The position numbers were made by a program, and so were the translations under genes. Below the pieces are notes generated by a model. The model was not told the DNA's origin, did not search any database, and worked only from the letters and a program-made list of their open reading frames with translations. From Paenibacillus rhizovicinus (GTDB lineage Bacteria; Bacillota; Bacilli; Paenibacillales; Paenibacillaceae), in contig NZ_CP048286.1 of the NCBI RefSeq assembly GCF_010365285.1, forward strand, positions 1,755,001 through 1,819,000: DNA of 64,000 bases, in the 5' to 3' direction. This document shows positions 63,768 to 64,000 of the stretch, piece by piece; positions within the stretch are counted from its first letter, which is position 1; every line of letters begins with the position of its first letter.

Positions 63768-64000
63768 ATGCATAAAAAACGAGTGCTGCTGCTTTCCGAG
63801 GGATTCGGCTCCGGGCATACGCAGGCTGCCTACGCGTTGGCCGTCGGCCTGCGGTCGCTCGATTCCTCCATCCAAACCCGCGTAATCGAACTGGGCAATT
63901 TTTTGAACCCGGTGCTCGGTCCGCTTATTGTGTCCGCATATCGGAGAACGGTTACGAAACAGCCCAAACTGCTCGGCAGGCTCTATCGCAGACAATATAA
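63768..64000 (+). CDS. MGDG-synthase-like/UgtP-type glycosyltransferase, partial
   Basis: The first 77 residues run off the window. The start LLLSEGFGSGHTQAAYALAV is the acceptor-binding loop of diacylglycerol glucosyltransferases (UgtP) and MGDG synthases. AGGTGAG lies upstream of the ATG. It would make membrane glycolipids. Only the N-terminal part is visible. Confidence 0.75.
   Translation, partial: MHKKRVLLLSEGFGSGHTQAAYALAVGLRSLDSSIQTRVIELGNFLNPVLGPLIVSAYRRTVTKQPKLLGRLYRRQY

Overview
The window looks like a chromosomal segment of a spore-forming Firmicute of the Paenibacillaceae (Paenibacillus or Cohnella type). The grounds are strong AGGAGG-type ribosome sites, GTG and TTG starts, a YyaC-type sporulation protein, a KapB-like protein, DUF1128, bactofilin, a paeninodin-like RiPP leader and a firmicute-type capsule/EPS operon. 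Most of it is GC-rich; the sugar-assembly genes at about 38.6-45.4 kb are visibly AT-rich. No rRNA, tRNA or insertion sequence was recognised.

Layout. 1-8 kb: partial hydrolase, YyaC-like protein, DUF1128, ROK regulator, ceramidase-like hydrolase with a DegT aminotransferase, coiled-coil membrane protein. 8-13 kb: Leloir operon galK-galE-galT with a divergent AraC regulator. 13-15.1 kb: GC-rich tandem repeats and a 465-bp direct duplication carrying the 3' end of a DUF1328 gene. 15.3-22.3 kb: small protein, asparaginase, FAD oxidoreductase, a 19-bp tandem array, cardiolipin synthase, bactofilin. 22.4-25.6 kb: small phage-like or regulatory genes and an ABC transporter. 26-32.6 kb: a RiPP cluster that resembles a lasso-peptide cluster but has no cyclase and has a Gly/His-rich precursor. 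32.6-51.5 kb: two exopolysaccharide transcription units. 51.7-52.4 kb: XRE regulator and a small gene. 52.7-57.3 kb: glutamate synthase large subunit. 57.7-64 kb: GDSL esterase, YhgE/Pip membrane protein with its TetR regulator, KapB, and the start of a glycolipid glucosyltransferase.

How it works together. The EPS operon runs leftward from about 51.5 to 36.1 kb: tyrosine phosphatase, Wzz, BY-kinase, an EAR-like antitermination RNA followed at once by a terminator, then GalU, sugar transferase, GDP-fucose synthesis, glycosyltransferases, Wzy, Wzx, Ugd and an epimerase. A second unit (ManC, LCP ligase, VanZ, small membrane protein) supplies GDP-mannose and probable wall attachment.

The strongest new signals are: (1) the cyclase-less lasso-like RiPP cluster with HPr-kinase-like enzyme; (2) a 17-bp operator, TGATAC-N5-GTATCA, that fills the -35/-10 spacer of both the EPS and the RiPP promoters and recurs before three other genes, suggesting one regulon; (3) a stand-alone copy of the C-terminal domain of the EPS-linked XRE regulator, together with a second pair of paralogous small proteins, recalling SinI/SinR; (4) a dispersed intergenic element made of four copies of one motif with fixed 50-bp spacing, found three times independently; and (5) tandem repeats that seem to have grown from the 3' ends of genes.
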